From contig CAWJDY010000037.1 in assembly GCA_963841705.1 (NCBI GenBank), forward strand, positions 1-64,000: 64,000 nucleotides of DNA, in the 5' to 3' direction. Under the pieces are notes generated by a model, which saw nothing but the letters and a program-made list of their open reading frames with translations, was not told where the DNA came from and did not search any database. Numbering within the stretch: the first letter of the stretch is position 1; each line of letters starts with the position of its first letter. The translations under genes were made by a program, and so were the position numbers. Positions 52,596 to 62,034 of this stretch are shown piece by piece. Origin of the DNA: VAZQ01 sp963841705. GTDB lineage: Bacteria > Pseudomonadota > Alphaproteobacteria > Rhizobiales > Xanthobacteraceae.

Positions 52596-53747
52596 TCACT
52601 GCAAAGCGACGTACAGAACGAACAGACAGATGAGGCTCACAATCGATAGAAAGAAACCGTCAATGTAGAGTTTGACGCGCGTTCGTTCGAACGTCTCGGC
52701 GTCCTCCTGCGCTGACCTCCATCGAGTTTGAGCGTGTTCATCATGGAGTAGTCCTCTTATTCGGATGCCGCCGCGCTCGGCAGCGGTCAGCCTTGGCAAT
52801 ACCCAACGCCAGATGTTGAAATAACCGGGGATTTCCTGCCCGCTGGTATCACGCACCGCTAACTGCGGAATCTTCACCAAGCCGGATTCAATCGCGTCCG
52901 TCAGTCCGAAGTCACTCACTACCCACGGAAACACTGTGTTTGTCGCATTGCCGACACGGCCGATGTAATACGGAGTCGCGGAAAGATCGATGCAAAGATT
53001 GATGCCGCGATGTTTGTGGATTTTGTCAAGGCCATCCACCCATACAGTGGCTTCTCGGATGAAGTAATCATCCACGTCGCCATTCGTCTCTTCGTCTTCG
53101 TCTCCCGCTCCGTCCTCTTGGCGCACATTGCGGATTCGGTAAGCGTGATGTGCTTCATCATTGAACACCAAAAGGTTGCCTTTCGAACCCGCATCGCGCC
53201 CAAGCACACGATTGAGAAGTGCGGTGTCACTTTCCACATAGCGAACGGCTTCGACCTTTACCTCCCTCAGCGAGCCGTCCTTATCCCGAATCTCTTCAAG
53301 AACGGTAATGATCCCGGCTGCGGTTTGCTTTTCCAAATCTTGCAAGGTGATGTATCGCGAGCCGCGCATGGTCGTCGTCTTAGCGGCAATCTTGATCGTT
53401 TCGCGTGTGCGGACTTCCACGCCCGCGCGTGCGACCTTCGCGGATGTACCACCGACATTAACCGCCTGTGGCTCGAAGACATGCCAGTTGACGATGATGA
53501 CCCGGCCCTGCGCAAGGTCTGCCATCAATCGTTCTGGCACAAGGTCTCGCGTCCGGTAGATGCTCGCCGCACCGCGCAATGGGTCAAGTTCGCCAAGCCG
53601 GTTTCTGATCGTCACGTTGGGACAGACCGCCACCACCGTATCGGAAAAGCGCGCATCGGCTCGGTGCGCCACCTTGTTCAAGATCGACCAAGCAGCAAGC
53701 ATGCCCATGATGGAATAATGCGCTCCTGAATCAATGCGCTGATGCAC
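52596..53747 (-). pseudogene. Type III restriction (Res) helicase fragment fused to a small membrane tail
   Basis: The middle of the ORF is from a superfamily 2 helicase of a type III restriction enzyme: WSILNKVAHRADARFSDTVV, the DEAH box in LLVFNDEAHHAYRIR, motif III in CIDLSATPYYIGR, and YFNIWRWVLPRLTAAERGG. Walker A, which should lie just before WSILNKV, is missing, as are the second RecA domain and endonuclease. After ERGG the sequence is unrelated and ends in a transmembrane helix (FFLSIVSLICLFVLYVALQ). Both ends are therefore chimeric junctions. No mod gene is present. Confidence 0.75.
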
Positions 53748-53845
53748 TCGGGATTGCTCATTTCGACAACGACCACCGAGAGCATCTGTGCAGGGCCACT
53801 GTTGCAGGACTGATTGGTATCAATCCGCGAGACGAGCTTGAGGGG

Positions 53846-54214
53846 ATGATTGCAGCTCAACTCCTCGCAGGCCATAACGCGACAATGGAGTGCTACCGGC
53901 GGGCGATGCTGCCTAATCAGACCTTTGAAGGCAGGCGCGAGAACCTCACCCAGGCGAACAAGCTCTCACGGACATTTGCCATGCTGCTCGACGCCCTGAA
54001 TCGGCATCGCGGCAAGGGGCAGCAGAAAGTCACAGTGGAGCACGTCCACGTCCACTCCGGCGGTCAGGCCATCGTCGGTGCGGTCCATCAGGAGGGAGGG
54101 ACATGCGAAAAAACGGAGGAACAACCCCCTGCAAAGCAAATTGGGCATGCAACTCAGCAGGCGGTGTGGAGCTCGGACAAGGAGCGGGACCCCGGTGCCG
54201 ATCGCCAGCGATGA
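53846..54214 (+). CDS. Conserved rhizobial hypothetical protein, probably N-terminally truncated
   Basis: The recognisable part reads PRDELEGMIAAQLLAGHNAT, then ECYRRAMLPNQTFEGRRENL, TQANKLSRTFAMLLDALNRH and RGKGQQKVTVEHVHVHSGGQ. I recall this form from Bradyrhizobium genomes, always beside HGG/KHG-motif genes, but no function is known. The frame is open upstream to 53711, with plausible residues back to TVAGLIGI, so the N-terminal part of a longer protein is probably lost. Its 3' end overlaps the first HGG gene. Confidence 0.55.
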   Translation: MIAAQLLAGHNATMECYRRAMLPNQTFEGRRENLTQANKLSRTFAMLLDALNRHRGKGQQKVTVEHVHVHSGGQAIVGAVHQEGGTCEKTEEQPPAKQIGHATQQAVWSSDKERDPGADRQR

Positions 54215-54429
54215 CGAATGGCCGCTGCCGACTGCACGGCGGACTTTCGCCGGGCGCGCCGAAGGGTAACAAGAATGCCTTCAAGCATGGCCGCTACTCC
54301 GCCGATGCAATTGCGAGCCAGCGCGAGATCGCGGCGCTCGTGCGGGCCATGAATGCCTCGCCAGGTCCTCGGGGGATTAAAACTTTGGACGATTGGGGAG
54401 ACCGGTTGGCTGCGATTGCATTGAATTGA
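54147..54429 (+). pseudogene. HGG/KHG-motif gene, copy 1, frameshifted
   Basis: The start MQLSRRCGARTRSGTP lies in one frame, and CRSPAMTNGRCRLHGG, then SPGAPKGNKNAFKHGRYSAD, in another. One extra base near 54197 explains the shift (283 bp, one more than a multiple of three). The intact paralogue at 58706 reads the same blocks in one frame. The family, marked by Cys pairs and HGG..GAPKGNxNAxKHG, is common in rhizobia and phages; its role is unknown. Confidence 0.75.
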
Positions 54430-54636
54430 ATCAAAAATCATGGCGGCAGCGCTTTCTTCTGAAGCGGGTCGGGTCATCGGTTAGCCACTCGCACTCGCCA
54501 CCTTACCGATGGAAGACAGTCGAGCGTTCGGCTTTCTTCGCCGCTTTGTTCGAACTCTCCCTCCGGCCATTCAGAAACCCGGTCAATCCTTCCGACACTC
54601 GACGGGGGGCCCCAGTGGACGTATTCAAGTCGGCGC

Positions 54637-54930
54637 TTGACCGTGAAAGCTGAGACTGACGCTCGTTGTCCCATTATTGCGGGAATTTCGCCGGGGCACG
54701 GGATGCAACCACCCGGCGTCGCCCAGCATGCAGTCCTGATCGTTGGTTATGACGATAACGGTGGCACCGCCATTTTAAATGATCCCTGCCCGTATCAGTC
54801 AGCCGGGATGACAGCGCCGTATTTGCAGATCGGAGGCACTCAGCTTCAGTTTGGACAATACGCCTTGGGCATACGTGGCAATGACTGGACCAATAACTGG
54901 CGGAATGCTATCTTCGGACTCGGACAGTAG
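54637..54930 (+). pseudogene. Papain-like cysteine peptidase C-terminal fragment
   Basis: The translated block RCPIIAGISPGHGMQPPGVA, then QHAVLIVGYDDNGGTAILND, is the His-bearing half of a papain-like or C39-like peptidase: the catalytic His is in AQHAVLIVGYD, and NDP supplies the Asn or Asp. The half with the nucleophilic Cys is missing. The TTG start is arbitrary. Such peptidases often sit near secreted effectors, and a DUF2235 gene follows. Confidence 0.6.
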
Positions 54931-55133
54931 ACTCTGCGCGCCCAACACGGCCACCCCCGCAACTGAGCCTGGAGCTGAGCTGCACGCTGAGCGCATGCTA
55001 AGATCCGTTCCTGCAGCCCCTTCACGATCCTGTCCGACAACGCAGCGGCTGAATCCGGCGGGAGCAGCAGTGCATGAGTTGCCTCGTTGAGATGCAAGCA
55101 GATTATTAGAAACCGCCATATCCGGAGGCGCCA

Positions 55134-58100
55134 GTGTCTCGGAATATAGTTTTGTTGTCCGATGGAACCGGCAACAGCGCTGGCAAACTGTTCAAGACCA
55201 ACGTCTGGCGCGCATATCAAGCCCTTGACCTGTCAGGTGCCGACCAGCTTGCCCACTATGATGATGGCGTAGGAACGTCGTCATTCAAGCCGCTTGCGAT
55301 CATTGGCGGCGCGTTCGGCTGGGGATTGAAACGCAATCTCATCGATCTCTATACGTTCCTCTGCCGCAACTATCGTGAGGGTGACCAAATCTACGGCTTC
55401 GGTTTTAGTCGTGGTGCATTTACGATTCGCGTCTTGATCAAGTTTATCCTCGCGCACGGTTTGGTCGAAAACTATCTGTCTGACGATGACCTGCGGCGCA
55501 AAGCCGTACGGCTCTATCGAGAGTTCCGAAAGAGCCAGAAGACTCAATTTCGGCTTGAAGCGATTGCACGCGTCATTCGCGATCTGGGCATCGTCTTACT
55601 GGATCGACTCTATCGCCCCTATGAAGGGAGAAAAATTGCTACACGGTCGGTTGAAAAAATCCGATTTCTCGGATTATGGGACACTGTTGATGCCTATGGT
55701 CTGCCGATCGAGGAGCTGAAGCGTGGCATTGATCGATATCTCTGGCCTCTCGGTCTGGACGATCCGGTGCTTGACGAACGGATCGACAAGGCATGCCACG
55801 CACTTTCAATTGATGATCAACGAACGACCTTCCATCCATTGCTGTGGGACGAATCAGAGACGGATGGATTCAACGAGAGCAATACAACCGACAACGAAGT
55901 GCTCACTCAAGTTTGGTTCGCAGGTGCACACTCTAATGTCGGGGGCGGTTATCCCGATGACGGGTTATCATTCGTGCCCCTGAACTGGATGATTGCCGAG
56001 GCGCGTAAGAAGGAGCTGGTATTTAACACGCTTACGCTCGACGAATATCAAGGTTCCACGGCGCCTTACGGCCGGATCTACAACTCACGGTCGGCATTTG
56101 GTGCGTACTACCGATACGATCCGAGGTTTCTTAATCCACCAAGAGATCGGCAGGGCTCCGTCATCCCTACCCTCAAGATCCATGAAACTGTAGTTTGGCG
56201 TATCGCCGCTGGCACTGATGGCTACGCTCCCTTCAACCTACCAAGCGACTTTAAAGTGGTGAGCGGAGGCTTTCTCCCTCCGAGCCCGGATTTGGTGGAG
56301 ACGGGCTGCGGAGGTTCAGCGCCGAGGAATATTCATTCTTTCGAGAGCTATATCAGCACTGTACGCCCAAACGCCATCGGTGGAGGGTTGGGCTCTGCCA
56401 GAAGGGATGTCCGAAATGAAGCAGTTGATCTGAGTATTTTAGCTCAACCTGACAAATATGCCCTTGAGTTGATATGGGATACAGTATGGTAGCGCAAGCT
56501 AATCTATTTCTTTTCGGTAGCAGCGTCGCTGTACATGGCGAGCTTTCCGTGGACTAGGGGTCCAGATTTCTCTGGGGAGGAGAGTGGTGTTGCGGATCTC
56601 GTTCGGGTGCCGATAATTTTGATGGTGGAGACCCTCGCCGGCTTTGTTCCCGGACTGGCCAAGCCGTGGCTCGATGCATTCAGGACCTATCCACTGTCCG
56701 TGTCGTGGTGGTTAGTGATTATTATTGTTTTATTTTGGTGGGGACGCGTCCTTGACCGCCGCATTCACGATCGAGCACAAGCCGAGTGGGACAGCAGGTG
56801 GCGTGAACGCCGCTTAAGGTGGCTCCGCGCTAGCATTAAAGCTAGAATTGCTTGGGTTGCTGTTGCTATCGCTCTCTTAGCGATACCGACCAGTCTTTCG
56901 CTTAAGCACGCGGTCGGGCCATCGGATTGGGAGCACAGATTGGACCTGATCGTGGCCCACCCGCCTTGCAGGGTTGAGCCGTGCGAGCCCCCTAGTAAGT
57001 CAGAGAAGAGTGGAAAGATGTTGCGATCAACTGGGCCGAGGGGGAAAAGGGGGCCGCGGCTAGCCTTACGGCCATTGGTGTTCTAATCATACTTACATTT
57101 GCCGTTTATTTGTTTCGGTTGTGGCGTTTATGGCAACGCGCGCGACACCGGCAACGGGAATTGCCCGGGATCGCTCTGCGTATGGCGAATAAGCTAAGAA
57201 CATCATGGCCAATAACGACGATTTGGAACGGTGTCACCGGAAAAGCAGTTCCAGCAATATTCGCGTTCTTTGTTGTTGTATGTTTGTGTTCGGCGTTGAA
57301 CAAACTATCCTTTGCCTTTGTAGAGGCGAGCGGATCAATTTGTCCGACCATTACTCCCCTCAAGAGCGTCCCGGAAGATGGCACCGAGATGCCATTTTTG
57401 ACAAAGGACGGATGTAACGGCTCACGGTTGTTGCTTAAGGCAGGGAATAGATATCGCATCGTATTTCCCGACTTTAAAGACTGGGGCGACGGGACGACTG
57501 ATTTTGCAGTGTTACGTTTCCGGCCACCAATTCTCTATTATGCCAAGTTGCCGCTGAGGCGCGTGCTGACTGAAGGATGGTTCGTGCCCGCAATCAGAGT
57601 TGGCGCGACGGGAAATCCTGAATATCTTCACGATGGTAACATCATCACCATAGAGCCCAAGGGCGATGGAGAATTGTTTGCGTACGTTAACGATGCTGTT
57701 GTCGGGCTGCCATGGATCTGGAATTGGTTCTATGAAGACAACCGCGGCCGATCAAGCCTTGGCATAAGCGTCGTGCCTCAAAGGGCTGTTGTGGTTAGGG
57801 TGTTGAGCCTAGAGGCATTGTCAACCATCATTAACGAGATTGGGTCTCAGTTCGAGCTCGCAACGAAAAATAGGCTTGTCACGCAGTTCGATACACCTCA
57901 GGGAATCAAACAAAGAATAGAGTTGGGAAAGTCGTTTGATATTGTCATCACGACCGACAATGACGTCGATGAGCTTATCACTAGTGGCAGGGTCGATGAA
58001 TACGGATCGTCAGTCGTCGCTCACTCCGACATGGTGGTTACGGTGCGCACCGGCATGCAAAAGCCAGACATCAGCACTATCGAGGCTTTTAAACACGTGC

Positions 58101-58480
58101 TCCAGAACGCAAAATCAGTTGCCTACTCTAAAGAGAATTGTATCGCTTCGGAACTTAAGGAGATGTTCGATCAGCTCGGGATCGGCGAAGAGATGAAATC
58201 CAAGACCATTGTGCGTGATGATGGTATACAAGTCGCATCGGCGGTTGCGGATGGAAGCGCTGAACTCGGGCTGGCCACAGCCCACGATGTCGCGGTTGTA
58301 CGTGGCGCGGAGGTTGCCGGGGCATTCCCGCCAGAGCTGCAAATGTCCGATGTGTTCACGGCGGGGATTGTGGCTGCTGCAGCAGAACCGGACGCTGCCA
58401 AGGCTCTGATGACGTTTCTGGAGACGCCGGCGGTCGCGCAGCTTCTCAAAGCCCGACATCTGAACCCCGGCGCGCAATGA
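55134..58480 (+). pseudogene. DUF2235 (Tle1-like hydrolase) gene broken by an amber stop and a frameshift, fused to a ModA-like domain
   Basis: The GTG at 55134 has GGAGG before it. Residues 1-452 are a DUF2235 alpha/beta hydrolase (RNIVLLSDGTGNSAGKLFKT; nucleophile Ser92 in YGFGFSRGAFTIR; HSNVGGGYPDDGLSFVPLNW). TAG at 56490-56492 stops it, but the same frame continues at once with RKLIYFFSVAASLYMASFPW and further membrane segments to about 57000, where one base is lost. The other frame then carries SLTAIGVLIILTFAVYLFRL and a C-terminal block ending WNWFYEDNRGRSSLGISVV. From VRVLSLEALSTIINEIGSQF onward (about 57788) it is a ModA/SBP_bac_11-like domain. DUF2235 members include type VI secretion phospholipases; the ModA-like fusion is not one I know. 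Confidence 0.75.
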
Positions 58481-58705
58481 CCCGATCCCCGCGGAGGTAG
58501 AGTGCAAGGATCTGATTCGGGTTTATATCACGCAACTGCAATTCTCGTCGCAGTCGCTACGACTGTTTAGGTTCTTCTTGGCAATCGCCCAAGCGGGCGG
58601 CAGAAGGCGCGGCGCTTAATCTTCCTGGTGCGCACGGTCGAGACCCCGGGGGAGGGGACCGAGCAAAATCGGAGGTTCAACCCCAGGCAAAGCAAAAAAT
58701 TGCCC

Positions 58706-58939
58706 ATGCACCTCAGCCCCCGATGCGGAGCGCAGACGCGCGGAGGAACAACATGCAAGTCACCGGCAATGTTAAACGGCCGCTGCCGGATGCATGGCGG
58801 GCGATCACCAGGGGCTCCGAAAGGTAACCAGAACGCATTGAAGCACGGATATTATTCCGCACGGTCGATTACAGAGCGGCGCGAGCTGTCTGCGCTCCTT
58901 CGGACCATGAAGGTGCGCGCGAAGGAAGTTTCCAGTTAA
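58706..58939 (+). CDS. HGG/KHG-motif small protein, copy 2, intact
   Basis: From the ATG at 58706 the 77-residue product reads HLSPRCGAQTRGGTTCKSPA, then NGRCRMHGGRSPGAPKGNQN and ALKHGYYSARSITERRELSA. Two Cys pairs suggest a small zinc site; the HGG..KHG stretch is the family mark. It is homologous along its length and in its 5' flank to copy 1, so a tail-plus-gene block has been duplicated around the DUF2235 region. The role is unknown. Confidence 0.7.
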   Translation: MHLSPRCGAQTRGGTTCKSPAMLNGRCRMHGGRSPGAPKGNQNALKHGYYSARSITERRELSALLRTMKVRAKEVSS

Positions 58940-59027
58940 AGGGAAAAAGCCTTTCAGTAGGTTAGCTACAAAACCCGCACTTTGCGCATCCAGCCAGCGC
59001 TACAGTATCCGACGAGTGAGCAGTGTA

Positions 59028-59894
59028 ATGGCCATCTTCATTAGCTACAGCCGAGCGGACGCCGCGTTTGTCGATCAACTCGCACACAAGCTTGTAATGC
59101 GAAGGCATCATATTTGGATGGACCGATGGGAAATGAGCGTCGGTGATTCGCTGATTACTAAAATTTAGGGAGCACTCACTGAGTCCGACGCAATTCTGAT
59201 TGTCCTTTCGAAAAATTCCGTCGCATCGGAATGGTGCAAAAAGGAGCTAAATTCCGGATTAATACGCGAGCTAGAGGAAAAACGGGTTCTCGTTCTACCT
59301 TGCGTTATTGACGATTGTGAAATCCCCCTGTTTTTGAAGGAAAAGATGTATGCAGATTTTAGAAAGGACCCGGACGAAGCATTAAAGCAGGTGGATGACG
59401 CCTTGCTTAGAATTACGAACCTTCAGCAAGGACGATTAGAGAGTCCAGGCTTCCACACGGACTGGAGCTATGATTGGGGCAGGGGGCGAAGTAGCGGCTT
59501 ATGGCATTTTGAATGGACTTTTGTGGATCATGCCCCCGCCATTGAGTACTGCATTCTCACGGAATGCAAGTTAGCATGTAACGAAATAGCGTCAGAGATA
59601 TTTCAGAAATTAGATGAAGATGCGCGACAAGATTACATCCGTAGAGCGTTTTCGACTTTGATTGCTAAGACAAGCAAGAGCCGACTTAAAATTCGTATAG
59701 CGGACGCTTTTCGGCAAATTGGCCTGCTTGAAGAAATAAAAGGTGTAGGTGGCGAAGCCTGGCTGGCTGAGATATCTAGCCGGCGGATAGGGATCGACAA
59801 TGGAAAGGATACTTTGGTCCATGTAGATCAGATTTTAGAGCGCGCCCTAGCGCATATGACCGCAAAGGCAACGGGACGGCCGTCGCGCGCCTAA
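59028..59894 (+). pseudogene. TIR-domain protein with an internal amber stop
   Basis: The first 46 codons are the start of a TIR domain (MAIFISYSRADAAFVDQLAH, HHIWMDRWEMSVGDSLITKI). TAG at 59166-59168 takes the place of a likely Gln (CAG). The same frame continues with GALTESDAILIVLSKNSVAS and EWCKKELNSG, which completes the TIR fold. A C-terminal region of about 200 residues follows with no recognised domain (HTDWSYDWGRGRSSGLWHFE). TIR proteins in bacteria are often NAD-cleaving antiphage effectors. Without readthrough this one is dead; the ORF after the stop alone would start at 59334. Confidence 0.75.
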
Positions 59895-60153
59895 AATTTA
59901 TCGCACCTGGTGTCGCGGCGTTTTGCTTGAAGCGCCAGCTAAGCGGCCCGGCTCAAAATTCAGCTAAGCCGGCGAATGGGCCACAAAGCCCCGGAAACGT
60001 TGGCAAGAACGGCGGTGCAAATCGCCGGTTGATATTTTCCGGCCAACGTTTCATTTTCCACAGTGCCGACATGGTTCTGCCGCCAGCGGCGTGACGCCCG
60101 GCGACGTGGGGAAATTTTTCCAACAATTCCCCCAAACAATTCGGAGTCGCGTC

Positions 60154-60261
60154 ATGCACGAACGGCGCACCACTTTGTTTCCGATTGCGTTGAGTCCGGC
60201 GAAGCTCGCCGAATGCCTTGGCATTCGTGCGGAAGACTGCTGCGCCAGCGTCCGCCTTTAG
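60154..60261 (+). pseudogene. Truncated excisionase/HTH-like small ORF
   Basis: A 35-codon ORF reads HERRTTLFPIALSPAKLAEC then LGIRAEDCCASVRL. The start resembles small helix-turn-helix proteins of rhizobial mobile elements, where a DNA-recognition helix and wing should follow. The fragment ends before that. Family assignment is tentative. Confidence 0.35.
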
Positions 60262-60309
60262 CCGTGACGCAGTTGGGCGGTTGGGCGGGGTCGAAGGGTC
60301 GAAGCGGAA

Positions 60310-60936
60310 CTATGTCCCGATGTTCTCATCTGGGGGCGCCGGTTTGCCACTCTCCACGTTCTTACCAAATGCGACCAACTTCTCTAGAAGCTTCTGGTCC
60401 GGACGTGGACGACCAGACGCGAGAAAATTGAACACGACAAGAAATAAGACAGCGTTGTCCAGCTTATTACAGTGGGTTACCAGCTCTCCAGTCTGCGCCT
60501 TGATCTTCTGGTGTAGCTCCTTGCGCTGTGACCTAAAGACGTGTTTCTCGATGGTGATCTTCCGCTTTTTTTCGGCTTCCGAGGCGTCGATCGTAATCTT
60601 ATACACTGCGTGAACGATATCGTTTCGAACCGTCGCGAGGCGACTGAGCTGGTCCAGAAATGGAAGAAGGTGATCGCGCGGCTCACCTTCCCCTAGGCTG
60701 TGCTGAGCGAGGGCTTTAATCACCTCGTATCGGGTACTGAAGGCGTTCAGTGCATAGTAGATGACGCCTGCGGGCTGCGGCTCGCATCCAGCGAGATAAG
60801 ACAGCAACCAAATCAGTCGGTCATCCAGCGATGCCCACTTCGTAACGACTTCGCCAATCAGTCGAAGAATTACGTTATATTCCTCCATCACACGAGCAAA
60901 TTCTGGATCATCTTCGGTTTCGTCACCGTTTGCCAT
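60310..60936 (-). CDS. HEPN-like helical protein
   Basis: A 208-residue, all-helical cytoplasmic protein. VRNDIVHAVY (Arg104 to His109) matches the R-x4-H catalytic motif of HEPN ribonucleases. WASLDDRLIWLLSYLAGCEP and FLDQLSRLATVRNDIVH place it on the expected helix. The C-terminal third is charged and then hydrophobic (AVLFLVVFNFLAS). HEPN proteins act in toxin-antitoxin and antiphage systems. The gene is convergent with the TIR gene at 59028, and no antitoxin is evident. Alternatively it is a nonenzymatic helical protein with a chance motif. Confidence 0.5.
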   Translation of the reverse strand: MANGDETEDDPEFARVMEEYNVILRLIGEVVTKWASLDDRLIWLLSYLAGCEPQPAGVIYYALNAFSTRYEVIKALAQHSLGEGEPRDHLLPFLDQLSRLATVRNDIVHAVYKITIDASEAEKKRKITIEKHVFRSQRKELHQKIKAQTGELVTHCNKLDNAVLFLVVFNFLASGRPRPDQKLLEKLVAFGKNVESGKPAPPDENIGT

Positions 60937-61009
60937 TTAGAAGCTCCTACCCCAGAAACTTATCAGGCGCTAATTCGTTAACCCTCTCGCGCGGATCCGG
61001 AATGCCTTC

Positions 61010-61276
61010 ATGCGGTTTGTCCGCTTTCTCGCTTTTGTCGTGATCGCGGCCGGGCAAGCGGGCTGTGTAGGCGTTCCTTTCCCCGGGCTTGCTACGGTCA
61101 CAGCAGCCCCGCCGCCTCCTCCTCCCGCCGACCTCGACAGCATTCTCTACGCTCGCCCCGCCGCTGTTCTCGCGCCCGAGCCCGCAGCGCTTCCCGTTCC
61201 CGCGGGGGGATACCGTCCCGGTGAGCGAGCGCTGGTTTTGATTTTGCTCGCGTCTATTTCTTCATGTGCTTCCTGA
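61010..61276 (+). CDS. Small Pro-rich lipoprotein-like ORF
   Basis: The 88 residues have a lipoprotein signal (RFVRFLAFVVIAAGQAGCVG, lipobox AGC at about 18) and a Pro-rich middle (TAAPPPPPPADLDSILYARP). Size and composition recall phage Rz1 spanins, but no partner gene is visible. The last residues overlap the convergent hydrolase gene and look hydrophobic by chance. It may be truncated. Confidence 0.4.
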   Translation: MRFVRFLAFVVIAAGQAGCVGVPFPGLATVTAAPPPPPPADLDSILYARPAAVLAPEPAALPVPAGGYRPGERALVLILLASISSCAS

Positions 61277-61931
61277 GGAAGTCCATGGAGCGTTGCCAAG
61301 CGAGCTTGGCGCTGGCTTCATGATAGCTGCCGCGCTCGTCGCAGTGGAAGCCGTGCTGCGCTTCCGGGTAGACGTAGATTTCGCTGTCCCCGCTCCGCTT
61401 CTTCTTGACGATCTCGACATCGCTCATGGGGATGGAGGCATCCTTCTCGCCGAAATGCATCAGCGTCGGGACTTTCGGCTTCTCGTCGGCATTCTTTGCG
61501 ATCTGCCCGCCGTAATAGCACACGGCCGCTGAAAGACCGTTGAGCCTGCACGCCGCCAGGAACGCGACGGTACCGCCCATGCAAAAGCCCATGATCGCAA
61601 CCGGCCCGGTGGGCTTGAGCTCGTCGATTGCAGCCTGCACGTCGCGCAGCATCGCGCCCCAATCGGGATTGGCGACGAATTTGCGTGCTTCCGCAATCTC
61701 GTCCGGCGAGTAGCCGCTCTCGAAATCCTTCACCTGGCGATCGAACAGGGCCGGCGCAACGGCAGCATAGCCGTCCCCCGCCAAGCGATCGCAAACCGCG
61801 CGGATATGATGATTGACCCCGAAGATTTCCTGAATGACGCCGATACCGCCCTTTGCGGGGCCGGACGGGTCGGCACGATACGCACCTAATTGAAACTTGT
61901 CGGCTGACGTGAGCGTGAACTGCTTACCCAA
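61254..61931 (-). CDS. Dienelactone hydrolase family protein
   Basis: An alpha/beta hydrolase with a Cys nucleophile. The TTG at 61931 follows AGGAGG and begins GKQFTLTSADKFQLGAYRAD; the ORF extends to 62075 without support. IGVIQEIFGVNHHIRAVCDR holds the conserved Glu, the nucleophile is in IMGFCMGGTVAFLAAC, and the His in EAQHGFHCDERGSYHEA. 225 residues is typical. Members open dienelactones in aromatic degradation, though many act on other esters. Confidence 0.92.
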   Translation of the reverse strand: MGKQFTLTSADKFQLGAYRADPSGPAKGGIGVIQEIFGVNHHIRAVCDRLAGDGYAAVAPALFDRQVKDFESGYSPDEIAEARKFVANPDWGAMLRDVQAAIDELKPTGPVAIMGFCMGGTVAFLAACRLNGLSAAVCYYGGQIAKNADEKPKVPTLMHFGEKDASIPMSDVEIVKKKRSGDSEIYVYPEAQHGFHCDERGSYHEASAKLAWQRSMDFLRKHMKK

Positions 61932-62034
61932 GAGAACCTCCTGAACGTGAAGCCCGGCCAATTCGTGCCGGGGACACCCGATATTTCTCGCGTTCGCGCC
62001 CACAAAGCAACAGGGCCGGTGCTGCTCGTTAGAT

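Noticed and set aside
61010..61276. Phage Rz1 lysis lipoprotein
   Set aside because: Only the Pro-rich lipoprotein form fits; no Rz, holin or endolysin gene is nearby.
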